This document shows positions 25,175 through 33,292 of a stretch of DNA of 64,000 bases, piece by piece. The DNA is from Actinomycetes bacterium. Its GTDB lineage: Bacteria; Actinomycetota; Thermoleophilia; Solirubrobacterales; 70-9. A program made the translations under genes and the position numbers. How positions within the stretch are numbered: position 1 is the first letter of the stretch; every line of letters starts with the position of its first letter. The DNA is taken from positions 424,116-488,115 of the forward strand of contig BOKP01000003.1 of the NCBI GenBank assembly GCA_016861045.1, read 5' to 3'. The notes below the pieces were generated by a model. It searched no databases, was not told where the DNA came from, and saw only the letters and a program-made list of their open reading frames with translations.

Positions 25175-25929
25175 GCAGCGCTCGAGCAAAGGGGATCGCC
25201 GCCGGGCTCGGGGTGGCCGCCGCCACCGGCGTCGCGCTCTACGGCGGCCAGTACCCGACCGCGCAGATCTTCGGGCCGACGATCTGCCGCAACCGCGCCG
25301 CCGGCCGCAGGATCGCGCTCACCTATGATGACGGCCCCAACCCGGTCCACACGCCGACGCTGCTGTCGCTGCTGGACCGGTTCGGGGCGCGAGCGACCTT
25401 CTTCTCGATCGGGATGTGGGCGGAGCGCGAGCCGGGCCTCCTGCGGGAGGTACATGCCGCCGGCCATGCGATCGGCAATCACACCCACACCCATCCGCGG
25501 ATGCCGCTGATCTCGACCGGCGCCGTCAGGGAGGAGCTGCGCCGCTGCCGGGATGCGGTCGAGGGGTCGGGGGTCGAGCTCTCGACGGCGAACGGCGGGA
25601 TGCTGATGCGCCCCCCTTACGGCAGCCGGCGGCCGGCGACGCTGCGGACCCTGCGGGAGGAGGGATACGAGCCGGTGACCTGGTCGATCACCTGCTACGA
25701 CTGGCGGCGGACCGCGACCCGGCGCTCGATCGCCCGCCACGCCCGCCACGCCGGCCCCGGCGACATCATCCTCATGCACGACGGAAGCCACCTCGTGCCT
25801 GACGGCGACCGCTCACGGTCGGTCGCGGCGACGGAGGACACCCTCGAGCGCTACGCCGCCGAGGGCTACGAGTTCGTGACGGTGCCCGAGCTCGTCGGCG
25901 GCACGACGCCGGGGGCGAGCCCGGCCTAG
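25171..25929 (+). CDS. Polysaccharide deacetylase (NodB homology domain)
   Basis: This family removes N-acetyl groups from glycans. The catalytic and metal-binding motifs are complete: TYDDGP (Asp53, Asp54), GNHTHTHPRM (His104, His108), RPPYG (about residue 149) and IILMHDG. The first 25 residues include a hydrophobic stretch (AAGLGVAAATGVALYGG), so the enzyme is probably membrane-anchored or secreted. It is translationally coupled to the upstream glycosyltransferase and shares a CTAG stop overlap with the convergent DUF6457 gene. Confidence 0.9.
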   Translation: MSSARAKGIAAGLGVAAATGVALYGGQYPTAQIFGPTICRNRAAGRRIALTYDDGPNPVHTPTLLSLLDRFGARATFFSIGMWAEREPGLLREVHAAGHAIGNHTHTHPRMPLISTGAVREELRRCRDAVEGSGVELSTANGGMLMRPPYGSRRPATLRTLREEGYEPVTWSITCYDWRRTATRRSIARHARHAGPGDIILMHDGSHLVPDGDRSRSVAATEDTLERYAAEGYEFVTVPELVGGTTPGASPA

Positions 25930-26147
25930 CCCTCGCCGAGCCCCTCCGCCACCTCGATCGCTCGCTCGATGTCGACGCCGTTGGCGCCGGCGATCCAGCA
26001 GGCGATCGGGGCGGCGATCCGCTCCGACGAGTGGGCGGCGATCGCCGCCAGCTTCAGCAGCTCGGCGATCCGCCCTTCGTCTGGCGCCTCGGCGCCGACC
26101 GCCTCGGCGAACGATGCGATCCACTGCTCGGCGCTGGGCTCATCCAT
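25926..26147 (-). CDS. DUF6457-like small protein, molybdenum-linked
   Basis: The 73-residue protein (EQWIASFAEAVGAEAPDEGRIAELLKLAAIAAHSSERIAAPIACWIAG) matches my memory of the DUF6457 domain, a short helical domain often fused to or next to MobA in actinobacteria. Here it stands alone and overlaps the end of the molybdate transporter by eight bases, with GAGGAGG before its ATG. Its role is unknown; a link to molybdate or molybdopterin handling is inferred from this neighbourhood. Family identity is from recollection and not from a search. Confidence 0.65.
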   Translation of the reverse strand: MDEPSAEQWIASFAEAVGAEAPDEGRIAELLKLAAIAAHSSERIAAPIACWIAGANGVDIERAIEVAEGLGEG

Positions 26148-27381
26148 CTAATCCTCCTCTCGCGCCGCCTCGCAACAGCGCGGGCAGCCACCACAGCGCC
26201 AACCCTACGACGACGGCGGCCGCGAGGTTGCCGAGGAACCCGATCGCTCCGACGAGCAGCGCGAGCCCCCACGCGCACCGGCCCTCGAGATCGGCGAGAA
26301 GGCCGATGTGGAGGATCCCCGCCGCGCCGAGCATCCCGGCGAGTATCGGCAGCGGGAACGCGGCGAGCTGGGCGGCGAGCCCGGCCCCGAGCAGGATCGC
26401 GAGGGTGAGCAGCATGAGCCCCATGAACAGCGGCGCGCCCGCGCTCCGGGCCCCGAACGACCGGTGGGCCGTCATCCCGCCGGCGCCGTGGCAGACGGGC
26501 ATGCCGCCGACCGCGCCGGCCAGGAGGTTGGCGCTCCCGAGCGTCGTCGCCAGCCGCCCGGGGGAAACCCGCCGGGCCGCGGATCCGAAGTAGGCGCGCG
26601 CCGCGTCGCTCGTCGCGACGCAGGAGTTGGCGAAGGTCAGCGGCACCTGCGGCAGGACGAGAACGGTGAACGCCGTCGCGAGGGTCGCCAGGTCGAGGGA
26701 AGGCAGCGCCATCGCGGAGGGGCCGAGATCGATCTCGCCACCGGTGCGCGCAAGCAGCACCGCGACGCCGACGCCGACGAGGCCGAGCGAGATCAGCCGG
26801 CGCCGCAAGGCGAGCGCGAGCGCGAGAACCACCACGCCGAGCGCCGTGAGCGCGAGCGGATCGGCGCCCCGGTCGTCGAAGGCGCTCGGCGGGTCCTGTA
26901 CCAGCCCCCAGGCGATCTTCAGGAACAGCAGGCCGACTGTGAGCTGAACCCCCCGGATCACCGGTCGCGGAAAGGCGCGCGCGGCGAGGTCGATCAGGCC
27001 GATGCGCGCGAGCGCGAGGAAGATCGCGCCCATCAGGAGCGCCCCGGCGGCGATCGCGTCGGCGCCGAGGCCCGCGGCGATCGCGATCGCGCCGAAGGCC
27101 TTGAGCGGCTGGACCGGAACCGGCAGGCGGTAGACGGCCGCGGCCAGCAGGTAGAGGCCCGCCGCGGGCAGGAGCGCCGCCGTCGCCGTCAACCCGTTCG
27201 CCACGATCAGCACGGTCGCGATCGGGACCAGGACCCCGACGTCGGCCACGGCGCCCGCCAGCTCACGGCGGTCGAGGCGGAGCCGCGGGGGACCGTCGGC
27301 CGCCGGGGTGGACGGGCCCGCCGGGGCCGCGGGGGCCGCCGCGCGCGCCGGGGCGGCGGGGGCCGCCGGGGCGGCGCTCAT
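26140..27381 (-). CDS. MOT1-type molybdate/sulfate transporter
   Basis: The 413-residue product has 10-12 membrane segments and the two repeated motifs of the MOT1 family, a molybdate branch related to sulfate permeases: VPVQPLKAFGAIA (about residue 90) and PQVPLTFANSCVATSDAARAYF, plus GGMPVCHGAGG. It begins with a 30-residue Ala/Pro-rich cytosolic tail. It overlaps the upstream HTH-TOBE regulator gene by four bases and the downstream DUF6457 gene by eight. The TOBE domain of the regulator (a molybdate-binding fold) supports molybdate as the substrate. It would feed the Moco enzymes encoded at 6-12 kb. Confidence 0.85.
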   Translation of the reverse strand: MSAAPAAPAAPARAAAPAAPAGPSTPAADGPPRLRLDRRELAGAVADVGVLVPIATVLIVANGLTATAALLPAAGLYLLAAAVYRLPVPVQPLKAFGAIAIAAGLGADAIAAGALLMGAIFLALARIGLIDLAARAFPRPVIRGVQLTVGLLFLKIAWGLVQDPPSAFDDRGADPLALTALGVVVLALALALRRRLISLGLVGVGVAVLLARTGGEIDLGPSAMALPSLDLATLATAFTVLVLPQVPLTFANSCVATSDAARAYFGSAARRVSPGRLATTLGSANLLAGAVGGMPVCHGAGGMTAHRSFGARSAGAPLFMGLMLLTLAILLGAGLAAQLAAFPLPILAGMLGAAGILHIGLLADLEGRCAWGLALLVGAIGFLGNLAAAVVVGLALWWLPALLRGGARGGLDG

Positions 27382-27770
27382 CCGGCGCCGCGCTCGACCA
27401 TCACCGAGGTCGCCTTGACGAGGGCCGTCGCCTCGATCCCGGCCCGCAGGCCCAGCTCCTCGACCGAATCGCGCGTGATCGCCGCCGTCACGCGGTGCGG
27501 CCCCGCTTCGATCTCGACAAGGGCCATGACCCCGTCGACCTCGACCGACACGACCCGGCCCGGGAACCGGTTGCGGGGTGAGAGCTCGTCGCCGGTCCGG
27601 TGCCGCTCCGGCGCCGTCCGCAGGCGCTCGACCTCGGCGACGGGGACGCGGCGGCGGCCGTTCCGGTCACGGGTCGTCGCGAGCTTGCCGTCGCGGTCCC
27701 AGCGTCGCAGCGTGTCGACGCTGACGCCGATCCGCCTGGCCGCCTCGCCGAGGCTCAGGTCATCCGCCAT
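27378..27770 (-). CDS. HTH-TOBE molybdate-responsive regulator or molbindin
   Basis: The 130-residue product joins an N-terminal MerR/excisionase-like helix-turn-helix (SLGEAARRIGVSVDTLRRWDRDGKL, about residues 5-29) to a C-terminal TOBE/Mop domain (about 68-130, RNRFPGRVVSVEVDGVMALVEIEAG ...), which binds molybdate or tungstate in ModE and molbindins. It therefore probably senses molybdate and controls the transporter it is fused to by a 4-base overlap. The ATG at 27770 is chosen; an ATG at 27782 lies inside a palindrome that is a likely operator. Confidence 0.85.
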   Translation of the reverse strand: MADDLSLGEAARRIGVSVDTLRRWDRDGKLATTRDRNGRRRVPVAEVERLRTAPERHRTGDELSPRNRFPGRVVSVEVDGVMALVEIEAGPHRVTAAITRDSVEELGLRAGIEATALVKATSVMVERGAG

Positions 27771-27778
27771 CTGCCTAA

Positions 27779-27796
27779 GCATTGCATAGGCAATGC
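27779..27796. promoter_or_regulatory. Palindromic operator candidate GCATTGC-ATAG-GCAATGC
   Basis: A perfect 7-bp inverted repeat with a 4-bp spacer lies nine bases upstream of the HTH-TOBE start, in the divergent region shared with the phosphate transporter gene. It is AT-richer than its surroundings and overlaps a TATGCA stretch that could be part of the promoter. The position fits autorepression by the HTH-TOBE protein. It does not resemble the E. coli ModE site. Confidence 0.55.
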
Positions 27797-27931
27797 CGGC
27801 AAGGCGCCAGGGTTGGGCGTGGCCCGGGCACGGGGCCCGTACCCGGCCGGCGGCCGCGGGGCGAGCGGGCTGAGATCGTCCCCCTCGACCGGTTGCGTCC
27901 CGCTCGGGGCGAACCGCGCAACGGCCCGGCA

Positions 27932-27937
27932 TAGAGT
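27932..27937 (+). promoter_or_regulatory. -10 hexamer TAGAGT before pit
   Basis: TAGAGT lies nine bases before the pit ATG with no ribosome site between, matching the leaderless pattern of the window. Confidence 0.5.
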
Positions 27938-27946
27938 CCGTCCGCC

Positions 27947-28957
27947 ATGGAGGCCGGGTTCGTTGTCGCGATCGCGCTGGCGCTCACCTTCGCGGTGACC
28001 AACGGCCTCCACGACGCCTCGAACGCGATCGCCACGCTCGTCGCGACGCGGGCCGCATCCCCGCGTCAGGCGATCGTCCTCGCCGCGGTCTTCAACCTGC
28101 TCGGACCGCTGCTGGTCGGCGCCGCCGTCGCCGACACGATCGGCGGCATCGTCATCGTGAGCCCGGCGGAGGCCGCCGCCGTGATCGGATCGGGACTGGC
28201 CGGGGCGGTCGCCTGGAACCTGATCACCTGGCGGCTCGGGCTGCCATCCAGCTCCGGGCACGCGCTCGTCGGGGGCCTCGTCGGCGCCGCGCTGGTCGAG
28301 GGCGGCGCCGGCGCCGTGCTCTGGGGCGGCTTCGATGGCATCCATCCGGTCGGCGTCCTCGGGACGCTCGCCGCGCTCGCGGTCTCCCCTCCCCTCGGCG
28401 CCCTCGGCGGGCTCGTCGCGATCCGCCTGATCCGGCGGGGATGGCGGCGGGCCACCCACCGTTGGGACCGGCCCGTCGCCGGCGGCGAGTGGCTGATGTC
28501 GGCCACGCTCGCGTTCAGCCACGGCGCCAACGACGCCCAGAAGTCGGTCGGCGTGATCGCGGCGCTGCTCCTGGCCGACGGCCGGATCGCGACGCTCGCG
28601 GCTCCGACCTGGGCGACGATCGCCTGCGCGGTGGCGCTGACGGCCGGGACGACGCTCGGCGGATGGCGGATCATTCGCACCGTGGGCAGGCGCATCTACA
28701 GGATCCAGCCGGTCGAGGGGCTGGCGAGCCAGTCGGCCTCGTCGGCGATCATCCTCGGCGCGTCGGTGGTCGGCGGACCGGTGGCGACGACGCAGGTCGT
28801 CGCCTCCTCGATCGCCGGGATCGGCACCGGCAGGCGCCGCGTCCACCACGTCCGCTGGGCCGTCGTCCGCCAGATGTCCCTCGCCTGGCTGGTCACGATC
28901 CCCGCCGCCGGTGCGCTGGCGATCGGGGCGTTGGCGGTCTGGGAGGCGATCGCGTGA
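27947..28957 (+). CDS. pit: Inorganic phosphate transporter, PiT family
   Basis: The 336-residue membrane protein carries both PiT signatures: TNGLHDASNAIATLVATRA near residue 20 and FSHGANDAQKSVG in the second half, which bind phosphate in the duplicated PD001131 repeats. About 9-10 membrane segments are visible. It is a low-affinity phosphate (or metal-phosphate) symporter. It is coupled by a GTGA overlap to a DUF47/PhoU-like protein, a pairing seen in many bacteria where the partner tunes the transporter. Confidence 0.93.
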   Translation: MEAGFVVAIALALTFAVTNGLHDASNAIATLVATRAASPRQAIVLAAVFNLLGPLLVGAAVADTIGGIVIVSPAEAAAVIGSGLAGAVAWNLITWRLGLPSSSGHALVGGLVGAALVEGGAGAVLWGGFDGIHPVGVLGTLAALAVSPPLGALGGLVAIRLIRRGWRRATHRWDRPVAGGEWLMSATLAFSHGANDAQKSVGVIAALLLADGRIATLAAPTWATIACAVALTAGTTLGGWRIIRTVGRRIYRIQPVEGLASQSASSAIILGASVVGGPVATTQVVASSIAGIGTGRRRVHHVRWAVVRQMSLAWLVTIPAAGALAIGALAVWEAIA

Positions 28958-29565
28958 GCGTGAGCCGCTGGTTTCTGCCCGAGCAGCCGGACGTCATCGG
29001 CCTGCTGCGGGCGCAGACGGCGGTCACGCTGGAGGGGCTCGAGGCGTTTGCCCGCTGGGCGCACGGCGACGTCGGGGCGGCGCAGGCCGTCCGCGACGCC
29101 GAGCCCCGCGGCGACCGGCGAAAGCGCGAGCTCGTCAGCGCCCTGCGGGCGGCGTTCGTGATCCCGCTCGAGCCGGAGGACGTGTTCGCGCTCTCGCGCG
29201 GGATCGACCAGATCCTCGACTACGCACGCGACCTGGTGGCCGAGGCCGACGTCCTCGACTGCGCACCCGACGAGGGGCTGGCGGCGATGGCCGACCTGAT
29301 GGGCGACGCGGTGCGCCACCTCGACGACGCGATCGCCGCGCTCGCGACCGACGACGACGCGGCGAACGCCGCCGCCGAGTCGGCGATCGGGGTCCAGCAC
29401 CACATCGGCAACGCCTACTACCGCGGCATGGAGAACCTGCTCCACGAGGGCGACATGCGGGCCCGGATCAAGCTACGGGAGCTCTACCGCCGCTGCGCCC
29501 GGATCGGCGAGGTGATCATCGAGGTCGCCGAGCGGATCATGTACGCGATCGTCAAGCAGAGGTGA
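28954..29565 (+). CDS. DUF47/PhoU-like Pit accessory protein
   Basis: From the GTG overlapping the pit stop, this 203-residue cytosolic protein is all-helical: RWFLPEQPDVIGLLRAQTAVTLEGLEAF, then PLEPEDVFALSRGIDQILDYARD and HHIGNAYYRGM, which are conserved positions of DUF47/TIGR00153 proteins related to PhoU. Such proteins bind metal clusters and are thought to regulate the adjacent phosphate transporter. A second GTG six bases downstream could also serve as start. Confidence 0.87.
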   Translation: MSVSRWFLPEQPDVIGLLRAQTAVTLEGLEAFARWAHGDVGAAQAVRDAEPRGDRRKRELVSALRAAFVIPLEPEDVFALSRGIDQILDYARDLVAEADVLDCAPDEGLAAMADLMGDAVRHLDDAIAALATDDDAANAAAESAIGVQHHIGNAYYRGMENLLHEGDMRARIKLRELYRRCARIGEVIIEVAERIMYAIVKQR

Positions 29566-29672
29566 CGGCCGGGCGGCGCTTCCGACAGCCCGCCGGGGCC
29601 GCCCCGGGGGCGCCGCCGGAGCCGTGGCAGGACGCCGAAGCAGGCGGACGGCTCATCCGGAACCGGCTACCC

Positions 29673-30674
29673 CTACCCCCCGATCGCGCTCATCGAGCGC
29701 GGGGGCGGACGGAAGCCGGGCTCGCCGACGCGGTGCTTGAGCTCCTTGCGCCAGACCGCGTCGCGGACGATCTCCTCAAGCTCGCCGTCCGACGCGCCGT
29801 CGCGGAGCGGCTCGCGCAGGTCGGTCTCGTGGACCGAGAACAGGCAGGTGCGGAGCCTGCCCTCGGCGGTCAGGCGGATCCGGTTGCAGTCGGCGCAGAA
29901 CGGCTCGCTGACCGGGTTGATGAAGCCGATCTCGCCGCGGCCGTCGGCGAACCGGTAGACGCGGGCGGTCGCCGAGGGCTCGCGCGGAACCTCGATGAGC
30001 TCGTGCTCGCGCTCGACCAGGGCGCGCAGCTCCGCCCCGGTCAGGACCGATTCCGGCGTCCAGGCGTGGTCGGCGTCGAGCGGCATGAACTCGATGAACC
30101 GGACCTGGTAGTCGCTCGCGCGCGCGAGCCCGACGAAGGCCGCGACCTCGCGCTCGGTGAAGTCTCGCATCGCGACCGCGTTGACCTTGATCGGGCGGAC
30201 GCGCTCGTGGGCGGCGATCGCCTCGAGCCCACGCAGGACCCGCGGCAGCGCGTCGCGTCGGGTGATCTGGAAGAAGCGGTCGCGGGCGAGCGAGTCGATC
30301 GAGACGTTGACGCGACCGATTCCGGCATCGACGAGGGCGGCGGCGTCGCGCTCGAGCAGGTAGCCGTTCGTCGTCAGCGAGAGATCGCGGAGGCCGTCGA
30401 CTGCCGCCAGCATCGCGACGAGCCGCGGGAAATCCCTGCGGACGAGCGGCTCACCACCGGTCAGGCGGACGTCCTCGATCCCGAGCCCGACCAGAAGCGC
30501 GACGAGGCGCTCGATCTCCTCGAAGGAGAGGACCTCCTCGCGGTCGAGCCACGGCAGCCCGTCGGCCGGCATGCAGTACTGGCAGCGGAAGTTGCAGCGG
30601 TCGGTGACCGACACGCGCAGGTCGGAGATCGCCCTGCCGTGCGCGTCGCGGAGCGGCTGTCCCGCCTCGTCCAT
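29673..30674 (-). CDS. moaA: GTP 3',8-cyclase MoaA
   Basis: MoaA is the radical-SAM enzyme that starts molybdenum cofactor synthesis from GTP. The N-terminal cluster motif CNFRCQYC gives Cys27, Cys31 and Cys34. The C-terminal second cluster CADCNRIRLTAEGRLRTC is also complete, and the protein ends in the conserved Gly-Gly that reaches into the active site. The length is 333 residues. It stands apart from moaC and moaX by over 20 kb, 44 bases from the end of the GDPD gene on the same strand. A much longer frame running through the upstream gene is a shadow. Confidence 0.96.
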   Translation of the reverse strand: MDEAGQPLRDAHGRAISDLRVSVTDRCNFRCQYCMPADGLPWLDREEVLSFEEIERLVALLVGLGIEDVRLTGGEPLVRRDFPRLVAMLAAVDGLRDLSLTTNGYLLERDAAALVDAGIGRVNVSIDSLARDRFFQITRRDALPRVLRGLEAIAAHERVRPIKVNAVAMRDFTEREVAAFVGLARASDYQVRFIEFMPLDADHAWTPESVLTGAELRALVEREHELIEVPREPSATARVYRFADGRGEIGFINPVSEPFCADCNRIRLTAEGRLRTCLFSVHETDLREPLRDGASDGELEEIVRDAVWRKELKHRVGEPGFRPPPRSMSAIGG

Positions 30675-30718
30675 GGCTCCGATGATCGCGCATCGGCCGG
30701 CCCGGGAGCCGGCCGGGC

Positions 30719-33112
30719 TCAACCGGAGCAGTTCGGCCGGCGCGGGACCGGCGGGAACGGCAGGTCGGCCACCACCGCCGTCTCCAGGTAGTCGTTCTCG
30801 CGCGGGTCGCCGCTGCCCGGCGCCAGGGCGGCGCCGACCGCGCGCAGCTTCGCGCGCGAGGCGTCCGAGGCCACCCACGGCGCGAGGCCGAGGAACTCGC
30901 GCTTGGGGCCCGCGTAGACCTCGTACCCGGGCGGGTCCTCCGCCGCCAGGAAGCGGTCGTTGCCGACGTAGCTGCAGCTCACCCGCGCCCGCTTCGCGCC
31001 GCGCGGGCCCCTCAGCCCGCGCTGGGCGATCGCGGTCTGGCCGTCGAAGACGAGATCGCCGAGGTTGCCGACCATGTGCGGGGTGACGTTGTAGTCGAAC
31101 TCGACGGTCGGGTCGGCGACCGCGCGCCAGGTCGAGGACATCCATTCGAGCGGCTGCCACTCCCCGGCCGTCGCCCACATCCCCGGGTTCGCCTCGTCCT
31201 GCATGACGAGGTTGGTCCCGAGCGCGTCGAGGCAGTACATGTAGTAGCTCGCGGTGTCCGCGCAGGGGTCGATGCCCGGGCCCGGGGCCTCGCCGAACGG
31301 GGTCACCGGCCCGCCGTTGTAGACGAACGCCGGCAGGCTCGTCGCGAACGACATCCTCGCCTTCGTGCCCGGGATCCGGTACGGCCGGACGTTCTCGATC
31401 CCGTCGGGCCCGCTGCTCGGTCCCGGTGTCACGCTGATCGCCTGCTCGATCGGTGTCAGCGGCACCTTCTTGTTGGACGCGACGACGTTGCGCAGCGGCC
31501 GCGGCCCGTCCGGGGTGACGTTGCGCGGCGCCCACATGAACGCCTCGTTGTAGACCTCGGGCCCGGTCGCCACGAAGGCGCTCCGCGGGTGCTCGACGTC
31601 GGGATCGGCGAAGGTCGCGATCTCCTCCGGATCGACCGACTCGCGGAACTCGGCCTGGTTGTTGGAGCCGAGGATGTAGACGCCGTAGCGGCGAGCGAGG
31701 TCGCTGAAGGTCTGCATCCAGCCGCGGGCGAAGGTGTCGGTGCCGGCGACGAACGCCTTCGAGAAGCCGGGGACGGCGTCGAAGCGCTCCCCGTAAGCCT
31801 CCTCGACGTCGGCGTAGGCGGCGTCGAGCTCTCCGAGGGCGACCGCGACCACGCACGGCGAGGGGACGTTCTCGCAGCCGGGGATATTGCCCGGGTCCTC
31901 GAATATCTCGCGGGTGGACGCTCCTCGCGACCCGGTCGCAAGCGTCATCAGCCCGACGTCCTCGGTCAGCGCGACGACGTTCGGACGGTCCCGCGCGAGG
32001 TGCGGGACGACGTAGTCGCGGATCATGCACTCGATCTTGCTCCGGAACGAGCGGTGGCTGACGACGTTGCGCAGGTCCTGCTTGTACTGGAGCGCGAAGA
32101 CGCGCGGCCCACTGCGGTTCCGGCGCAACAGGTTGACGACGGGGCGAGCGCGGTCCTCGGCCCGGAAGCGGGCGCAGGCGGTGGCCGAGGGCGGCTTCGG
32201 CTGCGCCGCGCGCGGCGGCTCGACCGCCTTCGCCGCCTCGCGGGCGGCGAGCGGGTCGTTGGCGATCAGCGCGTCGGCGCCGGCGATCGTCGCCGCCTTC
32301 GCCTCGCCGCGGCGCTCGAACGTGTACGGGACCACCCGCAGGCCGGCGTCGTGGGCATCCGAGATCCACTCGCGGCTGACCGGCCACTCCGGGGAGACCC
32401 AATCGAAGCCGTTGGCGGCGGCGACCTGGACGGCGACGCCGTTGACGGCCGCCAGGGACAGGAACGATGTCTCGCTCGAGTCGAAGTAGGGGTCGTCCCG
32501 AAACGGCGCCACGTTGCCGGGCAGGAAGCTCTGGAGGATCAGATCATCCGGTGGAAAGCCGGATCGCTTGATCTCCTGGGCGACCCGGAGGGCGAACCGG
32601 GACGGCGAGCTCGGGTCGAAGCCGGGACCGGGGTAGTTCTTGATCTCGACGTTGGCGCCCACGCCCTTGCGATGGGCGAGCTCGAGAGCCTGGACCAGCG
32701 TCGGGACCTTGGCGCGGCGGTCGTCGCGGCGGCCGAGGTGACGGGAGATCTCGTCGGTGCCGAGGATGTCGATCTCGCATTCCCTGCGGATCTCGGCCAG
32801 CGTCCGCTCGGCGACGAGCCCGGTGCAGGTGGTCGTTCGCTTCAGCGAGGCGTCATGCATGACGACGGCGCGCCCGTCGGCGGTGACCATGGCATCCATC
32901 TCGAGCACGAAGCCGAGGCTTGCGGCGTGGCGGAAGGCGGGAAGCGAGTTCTCGGGATACGCCGGGCGGAGCTCGCCGCGGACCGTCTTCAGCGGCCCGC
33001 CACGGTGGGCGTGGATGTAGGGCGAGGCCGAAGCCACGGCGCTGAGCGAGAGCGCGACTCCGGCGACGACCGCCGCCACCGTCCATCTCGTCGCTCTCCG
33101 CGCTCTTCCCAT
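30719..33112 (-). CDS. Secreted GDPD with C-terminal nitrilase-like domain
   Basis: The 797-residue protein starts with a signal peptide (to about residue 30, VASASP). Residues 31-295 are a glycerophosphodiester phosphodiesterase: HAHRGG (His36), PENS (Glu54), EMDAMVTADG (Glu71, Asp73), MHD (His86). From about 335 on it is not GDPD. I see a carbon-nitrogen hydrolase-like pattern: VVALTEDVGL (Glu384), ARRYGVYILGSNNQ, SNKKVPLTP (Lys548/549), and YYMYCLDALGTNLVMQDEAN (Cys627), which match the order Glu-Lys-Cys of nitrilases with their usual flanks. It may split extracellular glycerophosphodiesters and hydrolyse an amide or transfer an acyl group. The second domain assignment is by eye. Confidence 0.78.
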   Translation of the reverse strand: MGRARRATRWTVAAVVAGVALSLSAVASASPYIHAHRGGPLKTVRGELRPAYPENSLPAFRHAASLGFVLEMDAMVTADGRAVVMHDASLKRTTTCTGLVAERTLAEIRRECEIDILGTDEISRHLGRRDDRRAKVPTLVQALELAHRKGVGANVEIKNYPGPGFDPSSPSRFALRVAQEIKRSGFPPDDLILQSFLPGNVAPFRDDPYFDSSETSFLSLAAVNGVAVQVAAANGFDWVSPEWPVSREWISDAHDAGLRVVPYTFERRGEAKAATIAGADALIANDPLAAREAAKAVEPPRAAQPKPPSATACARFRAEDRARPVVNLLRRNRSGPRVFALQYKQDLRNVVSHRSFRSKIECMIRDYVVPHLARDRPNVVALTEDVGLMTLATGSRGASTREIFEDPGNIPGCENVPSPCVVAVALGELDAAYADVEEAYGERFDAVPGFSKAFVAGTDTFARGWMQTFSDLARRYGVYILGSNNQAEFRESVDPEEIATFADPDVEHPRSAFVATGPEVYNEAFMWAPRNVTPDGPRPLRNVVASNKKVPLTPIEQAISVTPGPSSGPDGIENVRPYRIPGTKARMSFATSLPAFVYNGGPVTPFGEAPGPGIDPCADTASYYMYCLDALGTNLVMQDEANPGMWATAGEWQPLEWMSSTWRAVADPTVEFDYNVTPHMVGNLGDLVFDGQTAIAQRGLRGPRGAKRARVSCSYVGNDRFLAAEDPPGYEVYAGPKREFLGLAPWVASDASRAKLRAVGAALAPGSGDPRENDYLETAVVADLPFPPVPRRPNCSG

Positions 33113-33130
33113 CCCGTCCTCGCGACCGCG

Positions 33131-33136
33131 AGTCTA
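33131..33136 (-). promoter_or_regulatory. -10 hexamer TAGACT upstream of the GDPD gene
   Basis: Minus-strand TAGACT lies 18 bases before the ATG, leaving a short leader with AGGACGGG as ribosome site. The hexamer is identical to that before tRNA-Glu. Confidence 0.45.
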
Positions 33137-33292
33137 TTCGGCGCCGGGCGGGGAGGCGGCAGCTCCAGCGAGGGGCGGTCGCCGGCGATGCCGGCGCCGA
33201 CGTGGATCGCGGCGGCGAGGCTCCATCTCACCTGGGCGATCCACGTCCGGCCAAGCGGGAATCATCTGGCCCCCAGCGGTGTTGGAGAGGGC

